A stretch of 28,495 nucleotides of DNA from an uncultured Atopobium sp. Lineage in GTDB: Bacteria; Actinomycetota; Coriobacteriia; Coriobacteriales; Atopobiaceae. Below, piece by piece: positions 1 to 7,077 of the stretch; within the stretch, counting starts at the first letter, position 1; each line of letters opens with the position of its first letter. The stretch covers positions 1-28,495 of the forward strand of contig CALIAD010000131.1 of assembly GCA_938041635.1 (NCBI GenBank), given 5' to 3'. The notes under the pieces are model-generated. The model searched no databases. It saw only the letters and a program-made list of their open reading frames with translations, and had not been told where the DNA came from. The position numbers were made by a program, and so were the translations under genes.

Positions 1-2
1 TA

Positions 3-440
3 GGTGCCTTATCTGCGCTTCTTTCAAACGTTTTCTTTGGCCAGGGCTCGTGGACACCATGGCAGATGTATGCGTGGGGGCTTGTTGGTTACTTGGGAGG
101 CCTTCTTGCAACTTTTACCTCAGCTTGCCCTGCATCTTCTAAGCGTCCATCCGTCCAACAAAGCGAGAAACCCCGCAAGCTTCCACCTTTCTTGCTTATG
201 ATCTGGGCATTTATATCCGGGCCATTCTTTGGCCTTGTAATGAACGTATACTTTGTTATTGGATTTGTACATCCTTTAACGCTTGAATCCGCTCTTCTCG
301 CGTTTGCGGCTTCAATTCCGCTTGATCTAACGCACGGCGTAGCAACGCTTGTTTTTTTGATTTTGTTATGGCTTCCGTGGCAAACATCCGTTAGCCGAAT
401 CCTCACAAAATACAATCTCACTGGTAGGAGCTTTAGATAA
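3..440 (+). CDS. ECF-type transporter S component, 5' truncated
   Basis: The reading frame is open from the first bases of the window, so the gene starts upstream. The visible 145 residues begin GALSALLSNVFFGQGSWTPW and go on through an AWGL-G-LGG segment. Small membrane S components (substrate-binding subunits) of energy-coupling factor vitamin transporters carry this kind of FGQGxWTPWQM pattern. Further hydrophobic helices lie near WAFISGPFFGLVMNVYFVIG and the terminal LVFLILLWLPW, and the protein ends in a short basic tail. The S component would bind a vitamin or precursor and work with an EcfAA'T energising module that is not in this window. The substrate cannot be told from the sequence. 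The next gene starts 93 bases later. Family call is by motif memory, not by search. Confidence 0.72.
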   Translation, partial: GALSALLSNVFFGQGSWTPWQMYAWGLVGYLGGLLATFTSACPASSKRPSVQQSEKPRKLPPFLLMIWAFISGPFFGLVMNVYFVIGFVHPLTLESALLAFAASIPLDLTHGVATLVFLILLWLPWQTSVSRILTKYNLTGRSFR

Positions 441-533
441 GCCATCTTTTCCCGTTTACCTAAAATGCCTTCCATTTTGCGACCTTTGATCTAGACTGTA
501 TTCACTGTCAGCCCCCAGATTTTGGGGGTAAAA

Positions 534-1283
534 ATGCAACCTACATCTATCCTTACTGCAACGGCAAACTCAACACTTGAGCTGCTTGCTCCTACGCGCT
601 GCGTTGTGTGCGAGAAACCCGGCCAGCTCCTCTGCGATGAGTGTCGGGCAAAGCTGCCATGGATTTCTCAGCAGTGGGCATGTCCTAATTGCGGCGCTCC
701 ATACGGGAAGCTTGTTTGTTCAGAGTGTGCAGATAAAAAGAAACGACCTGTTCAGTGGGAGAGTAGAGCGGTCATTTGTGCCATGGGATTTAAGGGTCCT
801 CCTGCACGGTTGATTTTGACGCTTAAGGATGGACACGAGTTTCGACTGGCACCGGTAATTGCTGCAGCTCTATTGTGTGCGCTTGAAGAAGCCTCAGCAT
901 GGAATGCTCGTGACGGTACCTCTCGCTTTGATAGTTCAAAAATTGATGGCGTTTCCTTTATTCCAGCAACTGCAGAAGCGTACGCGCGCAGAGGTTTTGA
1001 TCATATGGAACTTGTAGCCCAATCGTTTTGCCAGCTTACAGGCTTGCCTTTGTATGACGTGCTTATACGTCCTCATGCAAAGGACCAAAGAACGCTTTCA
1101 TCCGCTCAAAGACAGATAAATTTGAAAGGAAGTATTGCTTGTACCGTACCAGTTAACCAATCAAATATTTTACTTTTAGATGATGTGGTAACTACCGGAG
1201 CATCAATCAGAGAAGCTACAAGGGTACTTTGTGCCGCAGGCGTGCATTCTGTAACCGTAGGCGCATTAGCTCGCGTATGGTGA
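534..1283 (+). CDS. comF: ComF family phosphoribosyltransferase-like protein
   Basis: A 249-residue protein with four N-terminal CxxC pairs (C23/C26, C34/C37, C50/C53, C62/C65), as in the zinc ribbons of ComF/ComFC proteins. The C-terminal PRPP-binding loop ILLLDDVVTTGAS is typical of type I phosphoribosyltransferases, and the RRGFDH segment is usual in ComF. Family members are linked to DNA uptake in competent bacteria; no other competence gene is visible here. I chose ATG 534 over the in-frame TTG at 522 because GGGGG at 524-528 then serves as SD. That SD lies in a small hairpin (512-517 pairs with 523-528). A structured RNA gene follows directly, the comF-RNA-raiA order reported for raiA RNAs. 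Confidence 0.88.
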   Translation: MQPTSILTATANSTLELLAPTRCVVCEKPGQLLCDECRAKLPWISQQWACPNCGAPYGKLVCSECADKKKRPVQWESRAVICAMGFKGPPARLILTLKDGHEFRLAPVIAAALLCALEEASAWNARDGTSRFDSSKIDGVSFIPATAEAYARRGFDHMELVAQSFCQLTGLPLYDVLIRPHAKDQRTLSSAQRQINLKGSIACTVPVNQSNILLLDDVVTTGASIREATRVLCAAGVHSVTVGALARVW

Positions 1284-1305
1284 GTTACCTATGGTTGCAA
1301 ACGGC

Positions 1306-1311
1306 TATACT
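1306..1311 (+). promoter_or_regulatory. candidate -10 box for the structured RNA
   Basis: TATACT lies seven bases before the first paired base (1318) of the long closing helix of the RNA, so a transcript would start at or near that helix. No good -35 is visible 16-18 bases upstream (GAGTTA/AGTTAC region), so the promoter call is weak. Confidence 0.35.
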
Positions 1312-1317
1312 TGATAA

Positions 1318-1574
1318 GTCTTTTCAGGTCTGTGGTTGCGAAGTTCTCTGTGAGCTTTTAGTCCATGACAGACGAGGTCAAAGGGATCCACGTAAGTTTG
1401 CGTGTGCGCACGTAAACGATCATGGCTCGTCCTAGAAGTAAGCCATACCGCCTGTTATATCAAAGAGACAAAGGGTCTCGCAGGCGAGAGAACTACTAGT
1501 GGAGCTGCTGCGGTAGCAAAGCAAACGTTCCAGTATGCGAGTGTGGGGTCAAATACCAGGTCAGCTGAAAAGAC
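1318..1574 (+). ncRNA. large structured RNA, probable raiA-class RNA
   Basis: The 315-base gap between comF and the lipoprotein gene holds no convincing protein but folds well by eye. GTCTTTTCAG (1318-1327) pairs perfectly with CTGAAAAGAC (1565-1574), closing a 257-nt RNA. Inside are 1328-1333/1368-1373 (GTCTGT/ACAGAC), a hairpin at 1341-1357 with a TT bulge, 1396-1404/1409-1417 (9 bp, loop TGCG), 1422-1427/1441-1446 (ATGGCT/AGCCAT), 1449-1454/1481-1486 enclosing 1465-1469/1475-1479 (GAGAC/GTCTC), 1504-1508/1513-1517 (again loop TGCG), and 1533-1536/1553-1556. Known: raiA RNAs are large structured RNAs of Actinobacteria and Firmicutes that tend to lie between comFC and raiA genes. Here the raiA/hpf gene lies about 1.1 kb downstream with one gene between. 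The class is inferred from synteny and size; the structure itself is seen. The 3' helix ends 14 bases before the SD of the next gene, so a cis role is also possible. Confidence 0.72.
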
Positions 1575-1598
1575 GCCTGAATAGAAGAAGGAGTTCTG

Positions 1599-2534
1599 AT
1601 GACGCGCGGTAAAAGTTCTCTTAAGGTGTTACTTCTTATAGCACTTGCTGTTGTTTTAACAGGATGCTCCATTGGTCCTATCAACATTGATCTGGATAAA
1701 TGGTTCCACGTCAAGTCAGTGCAAGAGGCAATCCAAGAGAAGCGAGAAGCCCGTCAGCAGAAGATTCCTGATTCCTCACTGCACACAGCTGGCACTTTGA
1801 CCGTTGGTCTACGTACTCAGTCAGTAACAGCTCCAATGGTTGTGGCCTCAGAAGCTGGAACATTGCAGGGAATTGACGTTGAAATAGCTTCTGCAATTGC
1901 AGATCAGCTAGGCGTAGACGTTAAGTTTGTATCAGTTAACGGACCAGTAGATGGCCTACAAGCAGGTTGCGACATTGTCATGGATGTCAGAAGTGGTGAA
2001 GACTCAACAAGTACGCTCATTTCTGGTTATGCTGAGTATGCAACAGCTCTTTTCCATAAGGGTTCAGAGACAAACATTACCGCTGATAGTTTGAGTGGAA
2101 AATCAGTTGGCGTTCAAACGGGTTCTTTGTCTGAGCGCGCAATGGGTCAGGTACTCACAGGCATGTCTGTTCAGGGTTTTTCTAACCTAAATGATGCTTT
2201 TGAAGCACTTGAAAATGGTTCCATCGATTATGTGGCCTGTGATGCATATGCTGGTGCTTATTTAGCAGCAAACAAAGATATTTCTATGGTTGGTGTAGTT
2301 GACGTTCCATCCACGATTGGTATTTCTGTAGCAACAAGTAACAAAGCTCTCGCTACACAAATTCAGCAAGCTCTTTCAGCTATTCAATCTAACGGTGTCG
2401 AGGGAGTTATTAGAAACAAGTGGATTGGCACCTTACCACACCTCTCAACTACCAATAAGATTTCTGGTCTTGTGGAAGTTTCTACGCAACCTACCAGCGC
2501 TGATTCAGCTACATCTTCCTCTGAGCAAAATTAA
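1599..2534 (+). CDS. Amino-acid-type ABC transporter substrate-binding lipoprotein
   Basis: A 311-residue secreted lipoprotein. The signal peptide has a KR-rich start, a hydrophobic core and lipobox LTGC with the lipidated Cys at 23. After a linker (about 30-65), a family 3 solute-binding domain (SBP_bac_3) runs to about residue 285, with the usual GTLTVGLR start, a GIDVEIASAIADQLG stretch and a C-terminal IRNKWIG. Such proteins capture polar amino acids or related solutes and pass them to an ABC permease; no permease or ATPase gene is adjacent, so this may be an orphan receptor. The Ser/Thr-rich tail is about 30 residues. SD AAGGAG (1588-1593) sits 5 bases before ATG. The structured RNA ends just upstream, so the two may share a transcript. 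Ligand unknown. Confidence 0.85.
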   Translation: MTRGKSSLKVLLLIALAVVLTGCSIGPINIDLDKWFHVKSVQEAIQEKREARQQKIPDSSLHTAGTLTVGLRTQSVTAPMVVASEAGTLQGIDVEIASAIADQLGVDVKFVSVNGPVDGLQAGCDIVMDVRSGEDSTSTLISGYAEYATALFHKGSETNITADSLSGKSVGVQTGSLSERAMGQVLTGMSVQGFSNLNDAFEALENGSIDYVACDAYAGAYLAANKDISMVGVVDVPSTIGISVATSNKALATQIQQALSAIQSNGVEGVIRNKWIGTLPHLSTTNKISGLVEVSTQPTSADSATSSSEQN

Positions 2535-2596
2535 TCGCACATAAAGAGAAATAGTCTCTAACCGTTTACCGCTCAATTCAACTTTTTATGGAATGA

Positions 2597-2648
2597 TTGG
2601 CCGACAAATGGGTATTGTTGTTATACAGACATCAGTTAGAAGATGTCT
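2597..2648 (+). promoter_or_regulatory. candidate hpf/raiA promoter with inverted repeat at the start site
   Basis: TTGGCC (2597-2602) and TTATAC (2621-2626) are spaced by 18 bases. Immediately after the -10, AGACATC (2627-2633) and GATGTCT (2642-2648) form a perfect 7-bp inverted repeat with an 8-base gap. It could be a repressor site at the transcription start or a 5' UTR hairpin. Confidence 0.4.
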
Positions 2649-2671
2649 CGTGTATCCGATAGGAGGCTCCT

Positions 2672-3262
2672 ATGGTGGACATCAAGATTTCGGGACGCAA
2701 GGTAAGCATTTCTGAGGCTTTGCACACACACGTAGATCAGAAAATCGGTGATGCTCTTAAAGTATTTGACATCACTCCTATGTCTTGCGATGTAGTTCTT
2801 AGAGTAGACAAAAACCCTTCAAATCCAGATAGAAAGACAGCTGAGGTTACGGTATTTGTTCGTAACAATGTTGTTCGTGTCACTGCTAGCTCTGACGATA
2901 TGTATGTGGCTATTGATGAAGCAGCAGAAAAAGTTTCCAGACAGCTGCGTAAGTACAAGACAAAAGTTGTTGAGCGCCGTCATCATGTAAAGTCTGAGCG
3001 CGGAGTTGCTCTTACACAAGAAGATCTTGCCAATCTCATTGAGATTCCAGCTGAAGATCTTGATGACCAGCTTGTTCGCGAGAAGTACATTGATCTTGAG
3101 CCCATGACGGAAGAGGAGGCGCTTGTCCAAACTGACCTTCTCGGCCATGATTTTTATGTCTTTGTTAATTCTTCTACTGGTTTGACTAATGTCATCTACC
3201 ATCGTAAAAATGGTGGTTATGGAATTATCAAACCTAAGATTGAGGAACAGGATGTTCAATAA
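2672..3262 (+). CDS. hpf: Ribosome hibernation promoting factor, long form
   Basis: A 196-residue protein with an N-terminal S30AE/HPF domain (about 1-105) that starts MVDIKISGRKVSISEAL and contains the basic helix SRQLRKYKTKVVERRHH. After a linker comes the C-terminal dimerisation domain of long HPF (about 130-190), with KYIDLEPMTEEEAL and a YHRKNGGYGIIKP end. Long HPF binds the 30S decoding centre and joins two 70S ribosomes into inactive 100S dimers during starvation, which protects ribosomes. SD AGGAGG lies about 6 bases before ATG. The next gene overlaps its last 11 bases, so the two are translated together. Length and domain order are normal for the family. Confidence 0.95.
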   Translation: MVDIKISGRKVSISEALHTHVDQKIGDALKVFDITPMSCDVVLRVDKNPSNPDRKTAEVTVFVRNNVVRVTASSDDMYVAIDEAAEKVSRQLRKYKTKVVERRHHVKSERGVALTQEDLANLIEIPAEDLDDQLVREKYIDLEPMTEEEALVQTDLLGHDFYVFVNSSTGLTNVIYHRKNGGYGIIKPKIEEQDVQ

Positions 3263-4280
3263 AAAAGATAAAGCCGAAGAAGAAATCAGCGAGGTTGCCT
3301 TTGAAGATCTTGAACCTACTGAGCTTTCAGCTGCATATCATAAGCCCAGTAACGTTCGAATCATCATGGACTCCTGCGCAGACTTTGCTCCAGGAATTGC
3401 TGAACAGCTAGGTGTTGATATCATCCAGTTCCCTTATGTGGGACCAGATGGAGAGCACTATGATGACGGCTGGAAGAGCATCAGTGCACATGAGTTCTTT
3501 GAGGGTATGCGCAAGGATAAAAAGCTGCGCTACACCACCTCTGCAATTACTCCTGGTCATTACCTCGAGGTCTTTGAGCGTGCTGCAAAGCAGGGCACTC
3601 CAACGGTATATCTTTGCTTTACCTCTGCGCTTTCTTCATCCTACTATGCAGCTGAGCAAGCAGCAGATATGGTAAGAGAGAAATACCCAGACTTTGAGAT
3701 TTACGTAGTCGACAATGGTGCACCTTCGTCCGCAGCTCAGCTTTTGGGTCTTGAAGCAGTACATCAGGCCAATAAGGGTCTCTCGGCAAAAGAGATTGCC
3801 GAGTGGGCAGCAGATGCGCGTAACTATATTCATGGCTACTTAACACTTGAGACCTTGGATGCACTTGCTGCAGGTGGTCGTATTCCTGCTGCTGCAGCAA
3901 ATATTGGCGGCAAACTTGATGTAAAGCCAGAGCTTACCTATGACTCAACAGGAGCCCTTACCGTCAAGACAGTGTGCAGAGGTCGCAAGAAGGCGCTCAA
4001 GTCTCTTATCCAGGACTTTAGAGATAGCTATTCTCATGACACCTCGCTTCCTGTTGGCATTATTTCTGCAGACGCACAGAAGGACGCTAATTGGCTAGAA
4101 GCTCAGATTCGTAAAGAGAAGGGCTGCGAGGGACTTACCATTATTCATAGCCAGGTAGGACCAGTCATTGGTGCTCACGTTGGACCAGGCATGGTGGCTA
4201 TTGTCTTCTGGGGAACTGACCGCCGCGAGAAGCTTTCGCTTTCTGACCGAATTGCTAACAGGGTTCGTAAATCTAATTAA
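3252..4280 (+). CDS. DegV family fatty-acid-binding protein
   Basis: A 342-residue DegV protein. It starts at ATG 3252 inside the hpf stop region, with AGG of the hpf end as SD; a start further upstream would place residues inside hpf without an SD. An acidic N-terminal tail (about 30 residues) precedes the DegV fold: VRIIMDSCADFAPG, a TTSAITPGHY loop, a CFTSALSSSYYAAEQAA segment, and GGRIPAAAANIGGKLDVKPEL in the lid. DegV/FakB proteins hold one fatty acid, and FakB members hand it to the kinase FakA. No fakA-like gene lies nearby, so a kinase partner is not shown. The usual TSQPS/T loop reads TSAIT here, a change in the fatty-acid-head loop. A strong terminator follows. Confidence 0.88.
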   Translation: MFNKKDKAEEEISEVAFEDLEPTELSAAYHKPSNVRIIMDSCADFAPGIAEQLGVDIIQFPYVGPDGEHYDDGWKSISAHEFFEGMRKDKKLRYTTSAITPGHYLEVFERAAKQGTPTVYLCFTSALSSSYYAAEQAADMVREKYPDFEIYVVDNGAPSSAAQLLGLEAVHQANKGLSAKEIAEWAADARNYIHGYLTLETLDALAAGGRIPAAAANIGGKLDVKPELTYDSTGALTVKTVCRGRKKALKSLIQDFRDSYSHDTSLPVGIISADAQKDANWLEAQIRKEKGCEGLTIIHSQVGPVIGAHVGPGMVAIVFWGTDRREKLSLSDRIANRVRKSN

Positions 4281-4294
4281 CGGGTACAAGGTAT

Positions 4295-4334
4295 GGGGTC
4301 GCTCTTTGGAGCGGCCCCAGTTTGTATATTTATT
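4295..4334 (+). terminator. Rho-independent terminator after degV
   Basis: GGGGTCGCTC (4295-4304) pairs with GAGCGGCCCC (4309-4318) around a TTTG loop, 10 bp with one G-T pair. A T-rich but interrupted tail follows. Confidence 0.75.
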
Positions 4335-4355
4335 TCAGTCTGAAAGGACTCATAC

Positions 4356-5420
4356 ATGGCACTGAGCAAGAATGCAAAGGTTGCTTTTATTGGAACAGGC
4401 ATTATGGGCGCTCCTATTGCAGAGCACCTTATTTCTGCTGGTTATGACGTTACTGTTTACAACAGAACACCAGAGAAAGCACAAAAGCTTGTCTCGTTGG
4501 GCGCTCACGCTGCAGAGAGTGTGGCAGATGCTGCAAAAGACGCTGACGTTGTCTTTACCATGGTTGGTTATCCAACTGATGTTGAAGATGTTTATTTGGC
4601 AACAGATGGCCTTATCCGCGTTGCTAAGAAGGGCGCATACCTTATTGATCTGACCACTTCCTCATCTCAGCTTGCTCGTGATATTCACGATGCTGCTGAA
4701 ATTGAGGGAAAGCATGCCTTTGACTGTCCAGTTACGGGCGGCCAGAAGGGTGCTCAGGACGGTACTCTTACGCTGATTGTCGGCGCAACTGAGCACGATA
4801 TTGAGCCAGTACGCGCTCTTCTCGAGACATTTTCGGCAAAGATTTTCTGCATGGGTGGTGCTGGTAAGGGTCAGACCGCAAAGCTTTGTAACCAGGTATC
4901 TCTTGCATCATGCATGATTGGCTATGCAGACGCAATGGCCTTGGCAGAGCAGGGTGGACTTGACGTTGAGCAGATGCTTGAGGTTGTTGCTAGTGGCATG
5001 GGTTCTTCTCGCGCACTTAAAGAGCTTGCTCCTAAGTCGCTTGAGGGAGATTTCCAACCAGGATTTTTGGCTGAGCACTTCCGCAAGGATATTGCGCTTG
5101 CTCTTGCTCAGTCTGAGGACCTTGAGATTACCCTCCCTGGTGCAGAGACCGCCTTTACCTTGTATGACATGCTCTGCCAGATTGGTGGCGCTCGCAAGGG
5201 TACTCAGGCAATCTCACTGCTTTACGCTGATGAGGCTACGAGCACTGCAGCTGGTCTTGACTGGTCGCTTCTTGAGAGCCAGGAAGATGAGGGTGAGCAC
5301 GAGTGCTGCTGTGGTCACGACCATGAAGATGGTGATCACGAGTGTGAGTGCCATGGTCACGGACATCATCATGAGCATGAAGGTCACGAGCACGGTCATG
5401 ACGGCCACTGCTGCCACTAA
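4356..5420 (+). CDS. 3-hydroxyisobutyrate dehydrogenase-family oxidoreductase with His/Cys-rich tail
   Basis: A 354-residue NAD(P)-dependent beta-hydroxyacid dehydrogenase. The Rossmann motif GTGIMG is at 13-18, the substrate loop DCPVTGG at 123-129 followed by GAQDGTL, and the catalytic motif GKGQTAKLCN has Lys176 and Asn179. The family (3-hydroxyisobutyrate, tartronate semialdehyde and succinic semialdehyde reductases) reduces or oxidises short hydroxy acids; the substrate is not clear. The core ends near residue 310, the normal family length. A 40-residue tail (315-354) then adds 15 His and 7 Cys, with HECCCGHDHE and GHHHEHE stretches, which looks like a metal-binding or metal-storage appendage. 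SD GAAAGGA precedes ATG. The NYN gene follows after 26 bases. Confidence 0.88.
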   Translation: MALSKNAKVAFIGTGIMGAPIAEHLISAGYDVTVYNRTPEKAQKLVSLGAHAAESVADAAKDADVVFTMVGYPTDVEDVYLATDGLIRVAKKGAYLIDLTTSSSQLARDIHDAAEIEGKHAFDCPVTGGQKGAQDGTLTLIVGATEHDIEPVRALLETFSAKIFCMGGAGKGQTAKLCNQVSLASCMIGYADAMALAEQGGLDVEQMLEVVASGMGSSRALKELAPKSLEGDFQPGFLAEHFRKDIALALAQSEDLEITLPGAETAFTLYDMLCQIGGARKGTQAISLLYADEATSTAAGLDWSLLESQEDEGEHECCCGHDHEDGDHECECHGHGHHHEHEGHEHGHDGHCCH

Positions 5421-5446
5421 GTGCTAGCCGCAAAGGAACCCCGATT

Positions 5447-6229
5447 ATGAGTGATATTTCTACTCCTCAGAGCTCTATTGCGGTTTTCATCGATTATGAA
5501 AATTTGGCACTAGGAACAGGTAAAAGAAAGAGAAACGGCCACCAAGAGCCAGGTCATCTTCCAGAGATGAAGCTCATTATGGAGAGGCTGGTTGATAAGG
5601 GACGCATTACTGCTAAGCGTGCATATTGCGATTGGCAGCGCTTTCCAAATGCTATTACACCCCTGCATGAGCTTGGCATTGAGCTCATTGAGATTCCAGA
5701 TAGGGCTTATACCGGCAAGAACTCTGCCGATATTAGACTTGCGGTAGACGCTGTTGAGATGTGTCTTACTAAAGACCACATTGACACATTCGCTGTGCTT
5801 TCTGGTGACTCGGACTTCTCGCCACTTGTGGCAAAGCTTAAAGAGGCTGGTAAAACGGTCATTGGCGTTGGTATGAAGGAGTCTACCAGCTCGCTTCTTG
5901 CTGAAGTTTGTGACGAGTTTATCTTCTACGAGGATATTTTGAGTTCTGGCAGAATTCCAGACTTTAAAGAGAAGGTACCTGTCGAGAAACACGACTGCTA
6001 TCAGCTCTTATTTGAGACCATTGAGTCTTTGGAGCGCGAAAGCGAAACATTTATTTATGCGTCTCGTTTAAAGGAGACTATGCGAAGGAAGCGTCCGCAG
6101 TTTGCTGAGGCAACTTATGGATATCGTTCGTTTACTTCTCTTTTACGTGAAGCATCGAGCCTTGGATTTATTAAAATTCATGAGGATCAAAAAAGCGGCA
6201 CCGTTGTCGTAGACGGATTTAGAGAATAA
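5447..6229 (+). CDS. NYN domain protein with C-terminal OST-HTH/LOTUS-like domain
   Basis: A 260-residue protein. The N-terminal NYN (PIN-like) domain, about 10-165, has the expected acidic residues: D16 in VFIDYENL, D95 and D101 in SADIRLAVDAVEM, and D121/D123 in SGDSDFSPL. NYN/LabA-like proteins are predicted metal-dependent ribonucleases. The C-terminal segment (about 185-258) reads like an OST-HTH/LOTUS domain, with helices around LLFETIESLERES, an SRLKETMRRKRP helix, YGYRSFTSLL, and a terminal beta hairpin; such domains bind RNA. The pair suggests RNA processing or decay; no substrate can be named. SD AAAGGAA precedes ATG. It probably shares a transcript with the gene on each side. Confidence 0.85.
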   Translation: MSDISTPQSSIAVFIDYENLALGTGKRKRNGHQEPGHLPEMKLIMERLVDKGRITAKRAYCDWQRFPNAITPLHELGIELIEIPDRAYTGKNSADIRLAVDAVEMCLTKDHIDTFAVLSGDSDFSPLVAKLKEAGKTVIGVGMKESTSSLLAEVCDEFIFYEDILSSGRIPDFKEKVPVEKHDCYQLLFETIESLERESETFIYASRLKETMRRKRPQFAEATYGYRSFTSLLREASSLGFIKIHEDQKSGTVVVDGFRE

Positions 6230-6257
6230 AGGGTGTTTTAGAGAGGATTTAGGTTTC

Positions 6258-6944
6258 ATGGCAGAAAAGAAAGAAACTGCTCAGAAGCCAAAAAAGGCTT
6301 CAACTAAGGCAACCGCAAAAGCGGGCTCTACAAAGGCGCCAAAAGAAGAAAAGCAACCTGCTAAGAAGGCTACTAAAAAGCCAACTATGGCACAGATGAA
6401 AAAAGTGAATGCACTGGTCATTGCTTTATCTGATGCTAGTAGGCGCGCTCGTCAAGACGCTTCTCATGAGCTTGCGGAGCTGGCCCATATTGCTCCTCTT
6501 GCTTTTGAAGAGCACATTGATTCTCTTATTGATGCACTATATAGGCCAGAGGCACAAACCCGTTGGGAAGTACTTGATGCGCTTGCCAATCTGAGCGCTC
6601 ACTTTGGTGACCAGGTCTTTAAGGCATTTGATGCTGCTGAGGCTTCTCTGTTTGACGATGACTCAGCAACGGTGCGTCTCGCAGCATTTTTGTTCCTCTG
6701 TCAGTACGGAGCAACTTCTGCAAAGCATTCTGATGAAGCATGGCCACTTCTTGATGAGGCGGTTCAGTGTTATCACGGAGATGCTGAGTACCATGATATG
6801 CTCCAGGGTCTTCTCGCCTTAGCACACGGAACTATTTCTAAGGATGTGAAGAAGGCATTGTCTCAGCGCATGAAGTTTGATGCAGAAAATGCCACTGGAT
6901 ACATCAAACAGTATTCGGAAGAGATTGTTGCAGCTACCAAATAG
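6258..6944 (+). CDS. Lys/Ala-rich N-terminal tail plus HEAT-like helical repeats, function unknown
   Basis: A 228-residue protein with no recognised family. Residues 1-48 are a highly basic low-complexity tail of Lys, Ala, Thr and Pro (KKATKKP, KAPKEEKQPAKK), like the tails of histone H1-like or nucleoid proteins. Residues about 50-225 are all-helical with HEAT/ARM-like spacing: one repeat holds SRRARQDASHELAELA, the next TRWEVLDALANLSAHFG, the third ATVRLAAFLFLCQYGA. The tail could bind nucleic acid while the helices bind a protein. It starts 28 bases after the NYN gene, with SD-like GAGAGGA upstream, so a joint RNA-related role is an inference from position. Confidence 0.6.
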   Translation: MAEKKETAQKPKKASTKATAKAGSTKAPKEEKQPAKKATKKPTMAQMKKVNALVIALSDASRRARQDASHELAELAHIAPLAFEEHIDSLIDALYRPEAQTRWEVLDALANLSAHFGDQVFKAFDAAEASLFDDDSATVRLAAFLFLCQYGATSAKHSDEAWPLLDEAVQCYHGDAEYHDMLQGLLALAHGTISKDVKKALSQRMKFDAENATGYIKQYSEEIVAATK

Positions 6945-7077
6945 TTTGTTTTGCATGTAAACGACTGTGTGCAAACGGGGGAGTTTACTGGTTGTATGTT
7001 TTATGCATGCTAATAAGAGTAAACTACAGGTTTGTATTATGTACGCATAGTTGCATTAAGCGATGAAAGGCAAGGAT

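Noticed and set aside
1229..1435. 68-codon frame overlapping the comF end
   Set aside because: Starts within comF in another frame, with no SD and no conserved sequence.
1402..1584. 60-codon frame between comF and the lipoprotein gene
   Set aside because: No SD and no domain; it crosses at least four perfect RNA helices, so the region is better read as non-coding RNA.
4918..5427. 169-codon frame inside the hydroxyacid dehydrogenase
   Set aside because: Shifted-frame shadow of a gene with intact catalytic motifs; composition is Leu/Arg/Ser-rich noise.
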